From positions 3,037,950 to 3,101,949 of the forward strand of contig NC_030855.1 of assembly GCF_000208745.1 (NCBI RefSeq): a stretch of DNA of 64,000 bases. Direction: 5' to 3'. The number at the start of each line of letters is the position of its first letter. Positions within the stretch are counted from its first letter, which is position 1. The notes under the pieces were generated by a model. It was given only the letters and a program-made list of their open reading frames with translations, did not search any database and was not told where the DNA came from. Shown here one piece after another: positions 1 to 11,069 of this stretch. Made by a program: the position numbers and the translations under genes. This DNA is from Theobroma cacao (taxonomy: Eukaryota > Streptophyta > Magnoliopsida > Malvales > Malvaceae).

Positions 1-272
1 GGTAACTGCGAATAGCCCTTGGCAACAAGTCTTGCCTTGCACTTGTTCAAAGTACCATCAGAGTTAAGTTTCTTTATGAAAATCCACTTTACTCCGATCA
101 CATGTTGTTTTTCAGGTCTATCAACTAGTGTCCAGGTATTGTTTTGATTAATCATTTTGATTTCTTCTTGCATTGCAACTTTCCATTCATCTGATTTTGC
201 AGCAGCTTGATAAGAATCCGGTTTTGTTAAAAACATCAAACTTTTGTGATAAACATCATCAAGGCTATACCA
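1..272 (-). mobile_element. Partial Copia copy: integrase/RT junction fused to PBS remnant
   Basis: Read on the minus strand, this stretch encodes the end of the integrase C-terminal region and the start of the reverse transcriptase (RVT_2), including GVKWIFIKK and [15 protein letters not shown]. It is nearly identical to the same part of the copy at 559-4444. The match stops near position 266 and is followed by ATACCA (267-272), the remnant of an initiator-Met primer binding site, directly next to the LTR at 273. The fragment is therefore the 5' side of a further, internally deleted element in tandem that shares this LTR, with gag to mid-pol lost. At 133-135 it keeps the Trp codon that is a stop in the two larger copies. 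It runs off the left edge of the window. Confidence 0.8.
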
Positions 273-564
273 TGATATGAAAGTAGAACAAAATGATAAA
301 AACAAAGCTGGGAGCTGTAAAAGAAAGAAAACAGGGTAACGGATGAAGAGAAAGTTGTTTTCATTAGTCAGCAGACTTACAATATATACAAGCATCAATC
401 AGCTAACACTTGTTTATACTAAAGGACAGGTGTTAAACTTTAACATGCACACAGACACCACATGCCAACTGATAAGTTTTACCTCAAAATTAGTGCAACG
501 AAGCAAAGTACAACAAAAGATAATATAAATGCAAGATGAGTCAATGCATGCTTTATCTCTAACA
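273..564 (-). repeat. Copia LTR, minus orientation (shared LTR)
   Basis: This 292-bp LTR on the minus strand starts TGTTAGAG and ends CTTTCATATCA. It is the 3' LTR of the element at 565-4523 (polypurine tract next to 564). It also lies beside a PBS remnant on its left, so it would be the 5' LTR of the partial copy at 1-272. It matches the LTRs at 4573-4864 and 8913-9205 almost base for base. No target duplication can be assigned because both sides are element sequence. Confidence 0.85.
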
Positions 565-3500
565 CTCCTCCTTAAAGTCTGCATTGACAACCTTCAGTTT
601 AGTTCTTAACATTTCAAATCTGGACATAGGCAGGGTCTTGGTCATAATATCTACTAACTGGTTCAAAGAAAAACAATATTCAAGAGCAATTTCTCCAATT
701 CTTTCAACTTCTCGGATTGCATGGAACTTAACCTTTATGTGTTTAGTTTTGCCATGAAACACAAGGTTTTTTGTGATAGCTATTGCAAATTTGCTATCAA
801 CAAAAATGTTTGTAGGAGTATTCTGTATAAAGGTCAAGTCTGTCAGAATCTTCCTCAACCAAACAGCTTGGTTGGTAGCAGCATTGGCTGCTATATACTC
901 TGCCTCAGCTGATGATTGAGCAATCACAGCTTGCTTGTGTGAATTCCAGATGATTGCACCATTGCCTAGGGAGAAAATGTAACCTGATGTGCTCTTAAAG
1001 TCATCAGCACTGCTTGCCCAATCGCTGTCTGAATAACCAATCAGATTGATTTCTTTTGCTCTTGCAAAAAACAAACCATGATGCATACTGCCATTCAAAT
1101 ATCTGAGAATGCGTTTAGCTGCAGCAAAATGAATGTCAGTGGGCTCTTTCATGAATCTGGATAAAAGGCTCACTGAATACATTAACTCTGGTCGAGTTGA
1201 ACAAATGTAGAGTAAGTTTCCAATGAGACTCCTATAACAAGCAGGATCTTTGAGTTTACATCCATCATTCACAAACAGCTTTTGATTTACTACAAGTGGA
1301 GTAGAAACAGGCTTGCAGTTGCTCATATGGAACTTGTTCAAGATATCTCTTATATAATTTTCTTGTAATACAAAAATGCCTTTGGTTGATTGGCATATTT
1401 GCATTCCAAGAAAGTAGTTCATCAGGCCTAAATCAGACATGTTAAAATTCATCTCCATATCAAATTTAAACTTATTAATTTCAGTTGTATTGCATCCAGT
1501 AATCAACAAATCATTAACATACAATGAAATGATTACTTGAGCATGGCCTTTTGAATGATGTACATACAGAGTAGCTTCATTAAAACTCTTCTCAAATCCA
1601 AGACTTAATAAATAAGCATCAATCTTGCTGTTCCAAGTGCGAGGTGCCTGCTTCAGCCCATACAAAGCCTTTTGCAGCCTATAAACTTTATCTGGTTCAG
1701 ATTCAATCTTGAATCCTTATGGCTGCTCAACATATACCTCCTCCTGCAATGTATCATTCAGGAAGGTTGACTTAATATCAAAGTGATATACTTTCCAACC
1801 AAATGCAGCTGAAATGGCCAACAATAGTCGAATGGTTTCATACCGAGCCACTGAAGCAAAAGTATGTAGAAAGTCAACACCAGGTAACTGCGAATAGCCC
1901 TTAGCAACAAGTCTTGCCTTGCACTTGTTCAAAGTACCATCAGAGTTAAGTTTCTTTATGAAAATCCACTTTACTCCGATCACATGTTGTTTTTCAGGTC
2001 TATCAACTAGTGTCTAGGTATTGTTTTGATTAATCATTTTGATTTCTTTTTGCATTGCAGCTTTCCATTCATCTGATTTTGCAGCAGCTTGATAAGAATT
2101 CGGTTCTGTTAAAAACATCAAACTTCTGTGATAAACATCATCAAGGCTTCGAGTACCTCTCACAGCATAATGCTCATCATCATCTGCATCTGGCATCTGA
2201 TTTCCAGCTTCAGTTTCAGTTTCACCAGCTTCATGAACTCCAATTATGAATGAAGACCTCACTGCTTCTGATTCACTTGTCCTCCAGTTCCATATTGCAG
2301 TTTCATCAAAGATTACATTCCTGGATACAATGACTTTATTTGATTTTACCAGATAGAGTCTGTACCCTTTGGATTGCTCACTATAGCCAATGAATATTGT
2401 TGTTTCTGATCTCGAATCAGGCTTGGTTCTATACATTTTAGGAATTTGATGATAGTAGAGGCTTCCAAATATCTTGAGGTGTTCAACTGAAGGCTTGCTG
2501 TTGTACCAAGCTTCATATGGAGTCATTTTTGATAAGGCCTTTGTAAGTAATCTGTTGAGCAAATAAACAGCTGTGCTGCAAGCTTCTACCCAGAATTTCT
2601 TTGAAAGGTCTTTCTCAAACAACAGACATCTCCCCATATCTAGTATTGACCTGTTCTTTCTTTCACTTACTCCATTCTGCTGAGGTGAGTAAGGGACTGT
2701 GAGTTGATGATGTATCCCTTCAGCTTCAAGATACTTCTCAAACTGTGATGAGGTAAATTCCCCACCATTGTCTGTTCTTAAACACTTCAACTTTAAACCT
2801 GTCTCATTTTCAACCTTAGCCTTAAATTTGATGAACACTTCAAAGGCTTCATGCTTAAATTTAAGGAAGTATATCCAAGTCATCCTGCTGAAATCATCAA
2901 CAAAGATTATGAAATACTTACTGCCACTAAGAGATTCTTGGCTCATAGGTCCTACAATATCTGAATGGACCAACTCAAGCCTACTCTTTGATCTTGTCAG
3001 GCTAGCAAAGGGATATGGCTTACTGGTCTGTTTGCTAGACTTACAGACACTACAAACTGATGACAGTGTGCTTAGCTTAGGTAGTTTCTCTACTAACTTT
3101 AAAAAACATATCTGAGTTAAGTTATTATAACTATAATGGCCAAATCTCTTGTGCCAAAGTGAAGATATATTAGTGTTGCTAGAGTTGACTTGCATGGATG
3201 CATCAGTCAAATTAACATGAAAACACCTATTTCTCATTGGCACATTCATTAACAGATCACCAGTAAGATCATAAATAGTGCAGATGATCAATATACGTTT
3301 GTCCAGATGGAGTTTGCATGCCCACTGTTCCTCTGCCAACAACATCCAAATACATTCCATTTCCAATTTTCACTTTTGAATGATAATATGTATCAAGTTG
3401 AGTAAACAACAATGAGTTTGGTGTGACATGATTCGAGCTGCCACTGTCTAGTAGCCATTGTGCATCATCAGTCATGTTACTACAGGTAGCCATGAAGAGC

Positions 3501-4444
3501 TGCTCTTTTGAAGATTCAACATTCTCGGCTGCATTTGTGATCTTCTCATGTGCATCAGATTTGTTCTTACAAACCCTCTCTACATGACCTAATTGTTTGC
3601 ATGCATGGCACTTTACATTTGGCCTGAACCAACAATATGCCTCTGTATGACTTCTCTTTTTACAATGAGGACAAATAGGGAATTTGGTCCTTCTATGTTG
3701 ACCTTTTCAACCTTGAATACTCCATTTCTCCCCATCCTTGATATCATTCACATTTTTCTTTACTGAGGAATCTGCATGTGCCTTGCCTTTCATTCTAGCT
3801 GTGAAAGCAATGTCAGTTTTTTCACTCTTTCTAGCAGCCCTCTTTTGTTCATAAACTTCTAAAATATTCACCAAATCTGATATGGTGAGCTGCGAGATGT
3901 CTTTTACTTGTTCAAGGGAAGATACAGTTGCATCAAATCTCTCAGGCAAGCTTATAAGGACTTTCTCCACAACCTTAGCATCAAACAAAGTCTCTCCCAA
4001 CAATCGAATTTGATTGACGATCTTCATCACAACATCAATGAACTCTTGCACAATTTGACTGTATTTCATCCTCAGCAATTCATATTGCCTTTTGAGGTTC
4101 TGAAGTCGAATCTGCTTGTTTTTGCCAGATCCTAAAAATTCTTCTTCAAGCTTATCCCAAGTTTGCTTAGCAGTCTCACATCCCATAATTCGACTGAAAA
4201 CAGATTCAGTAACAGCAGATTGTATGAAGGACAAAGCTTTGTATTTCTTTGCTATATCCTCTTCATATTGCTTTACTTGTGCTGGTGTAGCATTATCTCT
4301 CAATGTTGGTACTGCTGTCTTGGTTTCAACTACATTTCACAAATTTACTCATCTGAGAAAAGCTTTCATTCTAATGGCCCACATAGGATAATTGGAACCA
4401 TAGAAAATGGGTGCTGTTTGCTGTGTGACAGTTGAGGCTGACAT
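559..4444 (-). pseudogene. Copia gag-pol polyprotein, inactivated (minus copy)
   Basis: This is the single gag-pol reading frame of a Ty1/copia element, now broken. In order from 4444 down: Gag (UBN2-type) about 3707-4444; a CCHC zinc knuckle about 3560-3680; protease with DSGSSNHVT at about 3430-3460; the pre-integrase HxxxH/CxxC region about 3000-3150; integrase core with HSDIVGP, FVDDFSR and the Asp of RTDNGGE about 2600-2980; reverse transcriptase 1350-2000 (LYVNDLLITG, where the usual YVDD is YVND); and RNase H 600-1060 (YSDSDWA, EAEYIA). The product would be self-processed and would copy element RNA in virus-like particles. Breaks seen include stops at 3707-3709, 2014-2016 and 1717-1719 plus two stops near 4330-4350 in Gag. 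The final codons run into the LTR: the stop is 559-561, inside it. Confidence 0.9.
565..573 (-). other. Polypurine tract of minus Copia copy
   Basis: AAGGAGGAG on the minus strand, directly before the LTR start at 564. This is the expected primer site for plus-strand DNA synthesis. It is identical to 8904-8912 in the plus copy. Confidence 0.75.
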
Positions 4445-4511
4445 ATTGCTAAGGAAATAAGCTTTTGATGGATGAAAAGAGGTCTTTTATATGATACAAG
4501 GATCGGTTATA

Positions 4512-4523
4512 GCTCTGATACCA
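4512..4523 (-). other. Initiator-Met tRNA primer binding site (minus Copia copy)
   Basis: On the minus strand the 12 bases read TGGTATCAGAGC, the standard complement to the 3' end of plant initiator methionine tRNA. They directly follow a 24-bp LTR remnant (4524-4547). Minus-strand reverse transcription would start here, but the rest of the 5' LTR is missing, so this copy has no complete LTR promoter on this side. Confidence 0.85.
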
Positions 4524-4572
4524 TGATATGAAAGTAGAACAAAATGAAAAATCAAAACAATACCTGGACAAA
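4524..4572. mobile_element. Chimeric junction between inverted Copia copies
   Basis: 4524-4547 is the last 24 bp of the minus copy's 5' LTR. From about 4541 the sequence switches, through the shared bases AAAATGA, to plus-oriented internal sequence (ATCAAAACAATACCTGGACA, 4551-4570) from the integrase/RT junction, and then into the plus LTR at 4573. The internal snippet carries TGG where both flanking long copies carry TAG, so its source was a third copy such as the one at 1-272. Confidence 0.75.
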
Positions 4573-4864
4573 GGTTAGAGATAAAGCATGCATTGACTCA
4601 ACTTGCATTTATATTATCTTTTGTTGTACTTTGCTTCGTTGTACTAGTTTTGAGGTAAAACTTATTAGCTGGCATGTGGTGTCTGTGTGCATGTTAAAGT
4701 TTAACACCTGTCCTTTAGTATAAACAAGTGTTAGCTGATTGATGCTTGTATATATTGTAAGTCTGCCGACTAATGAAAACAACTTTTTCTTCATCCGCTA
4801 CCCTGTTTTCTTTCTTTTACAGCTCCCAGCTTTGTTTTTATCATTTTGTTCTACTTTCATAACA
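4573..4864 (+). repeat. Copia 5' LTR, plus copy
   Basis: This 292-bp LTR is nearly identical to 8913-9205. The first base pair of the usual TG terminus has changed (GGTTAGAG). The end (CATAACA) abuts the primer binding site. An LTR normally carries the element's promoter and polyadenylation signals; I could not place a clear TATA box. Confidence 0.85.
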
Positions 4865-4876
4865 TGGTATCAGAGC
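4865..4876 (+). other. Initiator-Met tRNA primer binding site (plus Copia copy)
   Basis: TGGTATCAGAGC directly follows the CA end of the 5' LTR. It is an exact match to the usual plant Copia primer site. Confidence 0.9.
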
Positions 4877-4943
4877 TATAACCGATCCTTGTACCAAATA
4901 AAAGACCTCTTTTCATCCATCAAAAGCTTATTTCCGTAGCAAT

Positions 4944-7900
4944 ATGTCAGCCTCAACTGTCACACAGCAAACAACACCCATTTTCGATGGTTCCAATTAT
5001 CCTGTGTAGGCCATTAGAATGAAAGCTTTTCTCAGAAGAGTAAATCTGTGGAATGTAGTTGAAACCGAGACACCAGTACCAACATTGAGAGATAATGCTA
5101 CACCAACACAAGTAAAGCAATATGAAGAGGATATAGCAAAGAAATACAGAGCTTTATCCTTCATACAATCTGCTGTTACTAAATCTGTTTTCAGTCGAAT
5201 TATGGGATGTGAGACTGCTAAGCAAACTTGGGATAAGCTTGAAGAAGAATTTTTAGGATCTGGCAGAAACAAGCAGATTCGACTTCAAAACCTCAAAAGG
5301 TAATATGAATTATTGAGGATGAAAGACAGTCAAACTGTGCAAGAGTTCATTGATGTTGTGATGAAGATCGTCAATCAAATTCGATTGTTGTGAGAGACTT
5401 TGTTTGATGCTAAGGTTGTGGAGAAAGTCTTTATAAGCCTGCTTGAGAGATTTGATGCAACTGTATCTTCCCTTGAACAGGTAAAAGACATCTCGCAGCT
5501 CACCATATCAGATTTGGTGAATATTTTAGAAGTTGATGAACAAAAGAGGGCTGCTAGAAAGAGTGAAAAAACTGACCTTGCTTTCACAGCTAGAATGAAA
5601 GGCAAGGCACATGCAGATTCCTCAATAAAGAAAAATGTGAATGATGTCAAGGATAGGGAGAAAGGGAGTATTCAAGGTTGAAAAGGTCAACATAGAAGGA
5701 CCAAATTCCCTATTTGTCCTCATTGTAAAAAGAGAAGTCATACAGAGGCATATTGCTGGTTCAGGCCAGATGTAAAGTGCCATGCATGCAAACAATTAGG
5801 TCATGTAGAGAGGGTTTGTAAGAACAAATCTGATGCACATGAGAAGATCACAAATGCAGCCGAGAATGTTGAATCTTCAAAAGAGCAGCTCTTCAGGGCT
5901 ACTTGTAGTAACATGACTGATGATGCACAATGGATACTAGACAGTGGCAGCTCGAATCATGTCACACCAAACTCATTGTTGTTTACTCAACTTGATACAT
6001 ATTATCATTCAAAAGTGAAAATTAGAAATGGAATGTATTTAGATGCTGTTGGTAGAGGAACAGTGGGCATACAAACTCCATCTGGACAAAGGTATATTGA
6101 TGATGTTCTTTTAGTTCCTGATATAGCACAAAATTTTCTTAGCGTAGGACAGATGATGGAAAAACAATATATACTTGTGTTTAAAGGTAGTTTCTGCACT
6201 ATTTATGATCCTGCTGGTGATCTGTTAATGAATGTGCCAATGAGAAATAGGTGTTTTCATGTTAATTTGACTGATGCATCCATGCAAGTCAGCTCTAGCA
6301 ACACTAATATATCTTCACTTTGGCACAAGAGATTTGGCCATTGTAGCTATAATTACTTAACTCAGCTATGTTTTTTAAAGTTAGTAGAGAAACTACCTAA
6401 GCTAAGCACACTGTCATCAGTTTGTAGTGTCTGTAAGTTTGGCAAACAGACCAGTAAGCCGTATCCCTCTTCTAGCTTGACAAGATCAAAAAGTAGGCTT
6501 GAGTTGGTCCATTCAGATATTGTAGGACCTATGAGCCAAGAATCTCTTAGTGGCAATAAGTATTTCATAATCTTTGTTGATGATTTCAGCAGGATGACTT
6601 GGATATACTTCCTTAAATTTAAGCATGAAGCCTTTGAAGTGTTCATCAAATTTAAGGCTAAGGTTGAAAATGAGACAGGTTTAAAGCTGAAGTGTTTAAG
6701 AACAGACAATGGTGTGGAATTTACCTCATCACAGTTTGAGAAGTATCTTGAAGCTGAAGGGATACATCATCGGCTCACAGTCCCTTACTCACCTCAGCAG
6801 AATGGAGTAAGTGAAAGAAAAAACAGGTTAATACTAGATATGGGGAGATGTCTGTTGTTTGAGAAAGACCTTCCAAAGAAATTCTGGGCAGAAGCTTGTA
6901 GCACAGCTGTTTATTTGCTCAACAGATTACTTACAAAAGCCTTATAAAAAATGACTCCATATGAAGCTTGGTACAATAGCAAGCCTTCAATTGAACACCT
7001 CAGGATATTTGAAAGCCTCTGCTGTCATCAAATTCCTGAAATGTATAGAACCAAGCTTGATTCCAGATCAGAAACAACAATATTCATTGGCTATAGTGAG
7101 TAGTCTAAAGGGTACAGACTCTATCTTGTAAAATCAAATAAGGTCATTGTATCCAGGAATGTAATCTTTGATGAAACTGCAAGATAGAATTGGCGGACAA
7201 GTGAATAAGAAGTAGTGAGGTCTCCATCATAATTAGAGTTCATGAAGCTGGTGAAACTGAAACTGAAGCTGGAAATCAGATGCCAGATGCAGATGATAAT
7301 GAGCATTATGCTATGAGAGGTACTCGAAGCCTTGATGATGTTTATCACAAAAGTTTGATGTTTTTAACAGAACCGGATTCTTATCAAGCTTCTGCAAAAT
7401 CAGATGAATGAAAAGCTGCAATGCAAGAAGAAATCAAAATGATTAATCAAAACAATACCTAGACACTAGTTGATAGACCTAAAAAACAACATGTGATCGG
7501 AGTAAAGTGGATTTTCAGAAAGAAACTTGACTCTGATGGTACTTAGAACAAGTGCAAGGCAAGACTTGTTGCCAAGGGCTATTCGCAGTTACCAGGTGTT
7601 GACTTTCTGCATACTTTTGCTCCAGTGGCTCGGTATGAAACCATTCGACTATTGTTGGCCATTTCAGCTGCATTTGGTTGGAAAGTATATCACTTTGATA
7701 TTAAGTCAACCTTCCTGAATAGTACATTGCAGGAGGAGGTATATGTTGAGCAGTCATAAGGATTCAAGATTGAATCTGAACCAGATAAAGTTTATAGGCT
7801 GCATAAGGCTTTGTATGGGCTGAAGCAGGCACCTCGCACTTGGAACAGCAAGATTGATGCTTATTTATTAAGCATTGGATTTGAGAAGAGTTTTAATGAA

Positions 7901-8918
7901 GCTACTCTGTATGTACTTTATTCAAAAGGCCATGCTCAAGTAATCATTTCATTGTATGTTGATGATTTGTTGATTACTGGATGTAATACAACTGAAATTA
8001 ATAAGTTTAAATCTGATATGGAGATGAATTTTAGCATGTCTGATTTTGGCCTGATGAACTACTTTCTTGGAATGCAAATATGCCAATCAACCAAAGGCAT
8101 TTTTGTATTACAGGAAAATTATATAAGAGATATCTTGAACAAGTTCCATATGAGCAACTGCAAGCCTGTTTCTACTCCACTTGTAGTAAATCAAAAGCTA
8201 TCTGTGAATGATGGATGTAAACTCAAAGATCTTGCTTGTTATAGGAGTCTCATTGGAAGCTTACTCTACATTTGTTCAACTCGACCAGAGTTAATGTATT
8301 CAGTGAGCCTTTTATCCAAATTCATGAAAGAGCCCACTGACATTCATTTTGCTGCAGCCAAACGCATTCTCAGATATTTGAATGGCAGTATGCATCATGG
8401 TTTGTTTTTTGCAAGAGCAAAAGAAATCAATCTGATTGGTTATTCAGACAGCGATTGGGCAAGCAATGCTGATGACTTTAAGAGCACATCAGGTTACATT
8501 TTCTCCCTAGGCAATGGTGCGATCATCTGGAATTCACACAAGCAAGCTGTGATTGCTCAATCATCAACTGAGGCAGAGTATATAGCAGCCAATGCTGCTA
8601 CCAACCAAGCTGTTTGGTTGAGGAAGATTATGAAATACTTGACCTTTATACAGAATACTCCTACAAACATTTTTGCTGATAGCAAATCTGCAATAGCTAT
8701 CACAAAAAACCCTGTGTTTTATGGCAAAACTAAACACATAAAGGTTAAGTTCCATGCAATCCGAGAAGCTGAAAGAAGTGGAGAAATTTGCTCTTGAATA
8801 TTGTTCTTCTCTGAACCAGTTAGCAGATATTATGACCAAGACCCTGCCTATGTCCAGATTTGAAATGTTAAGAACTAAACTGAAGGTTGTCAATGCAGAC
8901 TTTAAGGAGGAGTGTTAG
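4944..8918 (+). pseudogene. Copia gag-pol polyprotein, inactivated (plus copy)
   Basis: The sister of the minus-strand pseudogene at 559-4444, starting at ATG 4944 (MSASTVTQQT) and ending with the TAG at 8916-8918 inside the 3' LTR. Order: Gag 4944-5681; CCHC knuckle about 5735-5830 (CHACKQLGHVERVC); protease DSGSSNHVT near 5940; integrase core about 6490-6900 (FVDDFSR, RTDNGVEF, where the usual Gly-Gly-Glu has become Gly-Val-Glu); reverse transcriptase 7480-8100 with YVDDLLITG intact at about 7955; RNase H 8430-8780. It shares stops at 5679-5681, 7460-7462 and 7757-7759 with the minus copy. It has further stops of its own, for example in the early Gag WAIRM region, near 5302, near 5391, at 6945 and near 7545, and a frameshift near 8790. 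It cannot make a polyprotein. Confidence 0.9.
8904..8912 (+). other. Polypurine tract (plus Copia copy)
   Basis: AAGGAGGAG ends one base before the TG of the 3' LTR. It encodes the last Lys-Glu-Glu of pol. Confidence 0.75.
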
Positions 8919-9205
8919 AGATAAAGCATGCATTGACTCAGCTTGTATTTATATTATCTTTTGTTGTACTTTGCTTCGTTGTACTAGTTTTGAGGTAAAA
9001 CTTATCAGCTGGCATGTGGTGTCTGTGTGCATGTTAAAGGTTTAACACCTGGCCTTTAGTATAAACAAGTGTTAGCTGATTGATGCTTGTATATATTGTA
9101 AGTCTGCTGACTAATGAAAAAAACTTTCTCTTCATCCGCTACCCTATTTTCTTTCTTTTACAGCTCCCAGCTTTGTTTTTATCATTTTGTTCTACTTTCA
9201 TATCA
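8913..9205 (+). repeat. Copia 3' LTR, plus copy
   Basis: This 293-bp LTR runs from TGTTAGAG to CATATCA. It is followed directly by LINE-1 sequence, so this end marks the insertion boundary. The 5 bp after it (AAACG) do not match the bases before 4573 (ACAAA), as expected if the left side was rearranged. Confidence 0.85.
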
Positions 9206-9724
9206 AAACGAGCCAGCAAAAAATTCCACTTTAAGAGGAGCCAACCTACTTCAAAGATTTCCCCAAGTTGATTTGAAACCATCATAAAAGCCGTCAATGT
9301 TCCTGCAAAATTTCTTAGCAGAATATTGGCCACTGGAAAAATCTTTCCAGTTTAATTTATCATCAAAATCAACACATAAGAAAATTCATTGATGATTTGC
9401 AAAAAGTCAGACCATTGTTGCTCCTCCCAATTAAAAACTCTTCATCTCAATTTAATATCCCATTTCCATGAACCAAACTCACAAACAGTACTAGATTTAT
9501 TGGTAGCTAAGGCATATATACATTAAAAGAAGAGCTTAAGAGGACTGTCACCCACCCACGAGTCAAACCAAAAAAGAATGTGTTTTTCGTAACCAATCAT
9601 AAAACCAATACCTGTAGAAATAAAATTAAAATAAAGGTTAGAAGGGGAAAGGGAGAGGTGGTGTTTCACCACAAGGAAGGCACACTCCTATTTTTCACTC
9701 TCGATATCAGTTTAGAGGAATTTG
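9206..9724 (-). pseudogene. LINE-1 fragment: RT C-terminal and zinc-binding (zf-RVT) region
   Basis: The minus strand reads through the typical plant LINE ORF2 region downstream of the RT: FWFDSWVGDSPLKLFF, then a match to RVFNWEEQQWSDFLQ, then the start of the zf-RVT domain (SAKKFCRN, TWGNL, APLKVEFF). Frames shift several times. On the left it is cut by the plus Copia copy, and on the right it stops at the Copia-3 LTR. The continuation toward the LINE 5' end is 15794-17246, so this is one LINE split by Copia-3. The RNase H end and poly-A tail lie outside the window or are lost. Confidence 0.7.
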
Positions 9725-10523
9725 TGTTGGTACAGATGGTGTTTAGATTGTATTCAAGAACTGGCAAAATTAACTTCAAGGCGAACCTTTTAATATACGC
9801 TATCTTTAAAACTTATTTCACCCCCACCACTCGGTATGCAAAAAGGAATAATGCGAATAGCCTTAGGGATACGATGAAGTCAACTTCTAACTTCGTATTG
9901 TACTTTACAAGAGTAGACCACTAGATACATCCAAGGGTTTGCAAAGTTATTTGGCCTTAGAGTCTATTTTCAACAGCAAGTAAACTATAAGGAATTTGGA
10001 TGCTTTTGTAATTGATGGGAACTTAAGTGTTTATGTTAATAGAATACAACACTTTTCTTGCTCTTGATATTTCTGCTCTTGTTTTGTGTTTGATTTGATG
10101 TCACTAAATGGTTGGCAACAAGCCCTTTATATAGGCTTGTAAGTGTCTCTTCTTCAAAGACGCAACCCTTTCATTAAAGCACCATTTTGTCTAAAGGCAT
10201 CTTTATATTTGGCCAAATACAACTTTTGAATTAAGGTATTGTTTCAATAATCATCTTATGAAAAGACAACTATTTATTCTATAAATTATAATCTTTGAGT
10301 TATAATTTGAAACAATAACTTTTCATATTTAACTTTTGAGCTATGGTGTCTTTTCAATGTCTCATAACTTTTGGATTTCATTTTACCAAGAGACATAACT
10401 ATTCACATAAAAACCTGCCTATAATCCAATAGACACATTATATCACTTTATGTGACATAATCTTTGAGCTAAGATAGCTTTTCATTATGTGACATAACCT
10501 TTGATTTTGAAAATACATCAACA
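9725..10523 (-). repeat. Copia-3 LTR (3' LTR, left)
   Basis: A 799-bp LTR with TGTTGG...CAACA ends, matching 14993-15793 along its whole length with scattered differences and a few indels. The minus-oriented element ends here. The LTR includes TATATAGG-like sequence near 10130 on the plus strand. Confidence 0.88.
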
Positions 10524-11069
10524 ATCCCCCACCATTTTCAAAATTTCTAAATACCAACAACTTTGGGAACCTTGTGCATAAATGCAGGTATCCCGTAGAT
10601 TTGAACCTTCATTTAGTAAGTATGGTAGGTTCTAGTTTGAATTGAGTGGTTAACCAAGCATCGAACCATCAATTCTTCATTCGACTAGTCGGGCCACTAA
10701 ACACACACAAGTTTCCTAGCTCATTTTGTATCTAGTTTTTCCAACACGTTTTATGGCCTTGTGTTTTGCATCCATTCATGAGTGCTGTTAGAGTCAAGCC
10801 TTTAGCTCTTATAAGCGGCCACACTTCCACTCACATAGGTAGCCCCCATCGGAAGTACTTCGTAATTATAGTACTTCAACATATACATGATATGGGTTTA
10901 TTAAGAACTTTTGTTCAACCTTACCTTACACATTACAAAACCAAGCAATATACATCTTGGGATGGAAAATATAATTAGTTCTTACAATCATCCATTTGGT
11001 AGAATGGTCAGTACCCAAGACTTGCAAATTGACCACAAGCGACAAAGGTGAGCTCCCACCATTGGAGAT
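10524..11069 (-). mobile_element. Copia-3 polypurine tract and 3' noncoding internal region
   Basis: On the minus strand the LTR is preceded by GGTGGGGGAT (10524-10533), a polypurine tract. From there to the pol stop at 11070 lie about 540 bp without coding signal. This is the 3' untranslated internal part usual in this kind of Copia element. An ORF of 70 codons at 10766-10978 on the other strand has no support. Confidence 0.6.

Noticed and set aside
9580..9924. 114-codon plus-strand ORF
   Set aside because: It spans the boundary between LINE-1 and the Copia-3 LTR, so it is a chance frame. The related LTR at 14992-15192 gives a similar chance ORF.
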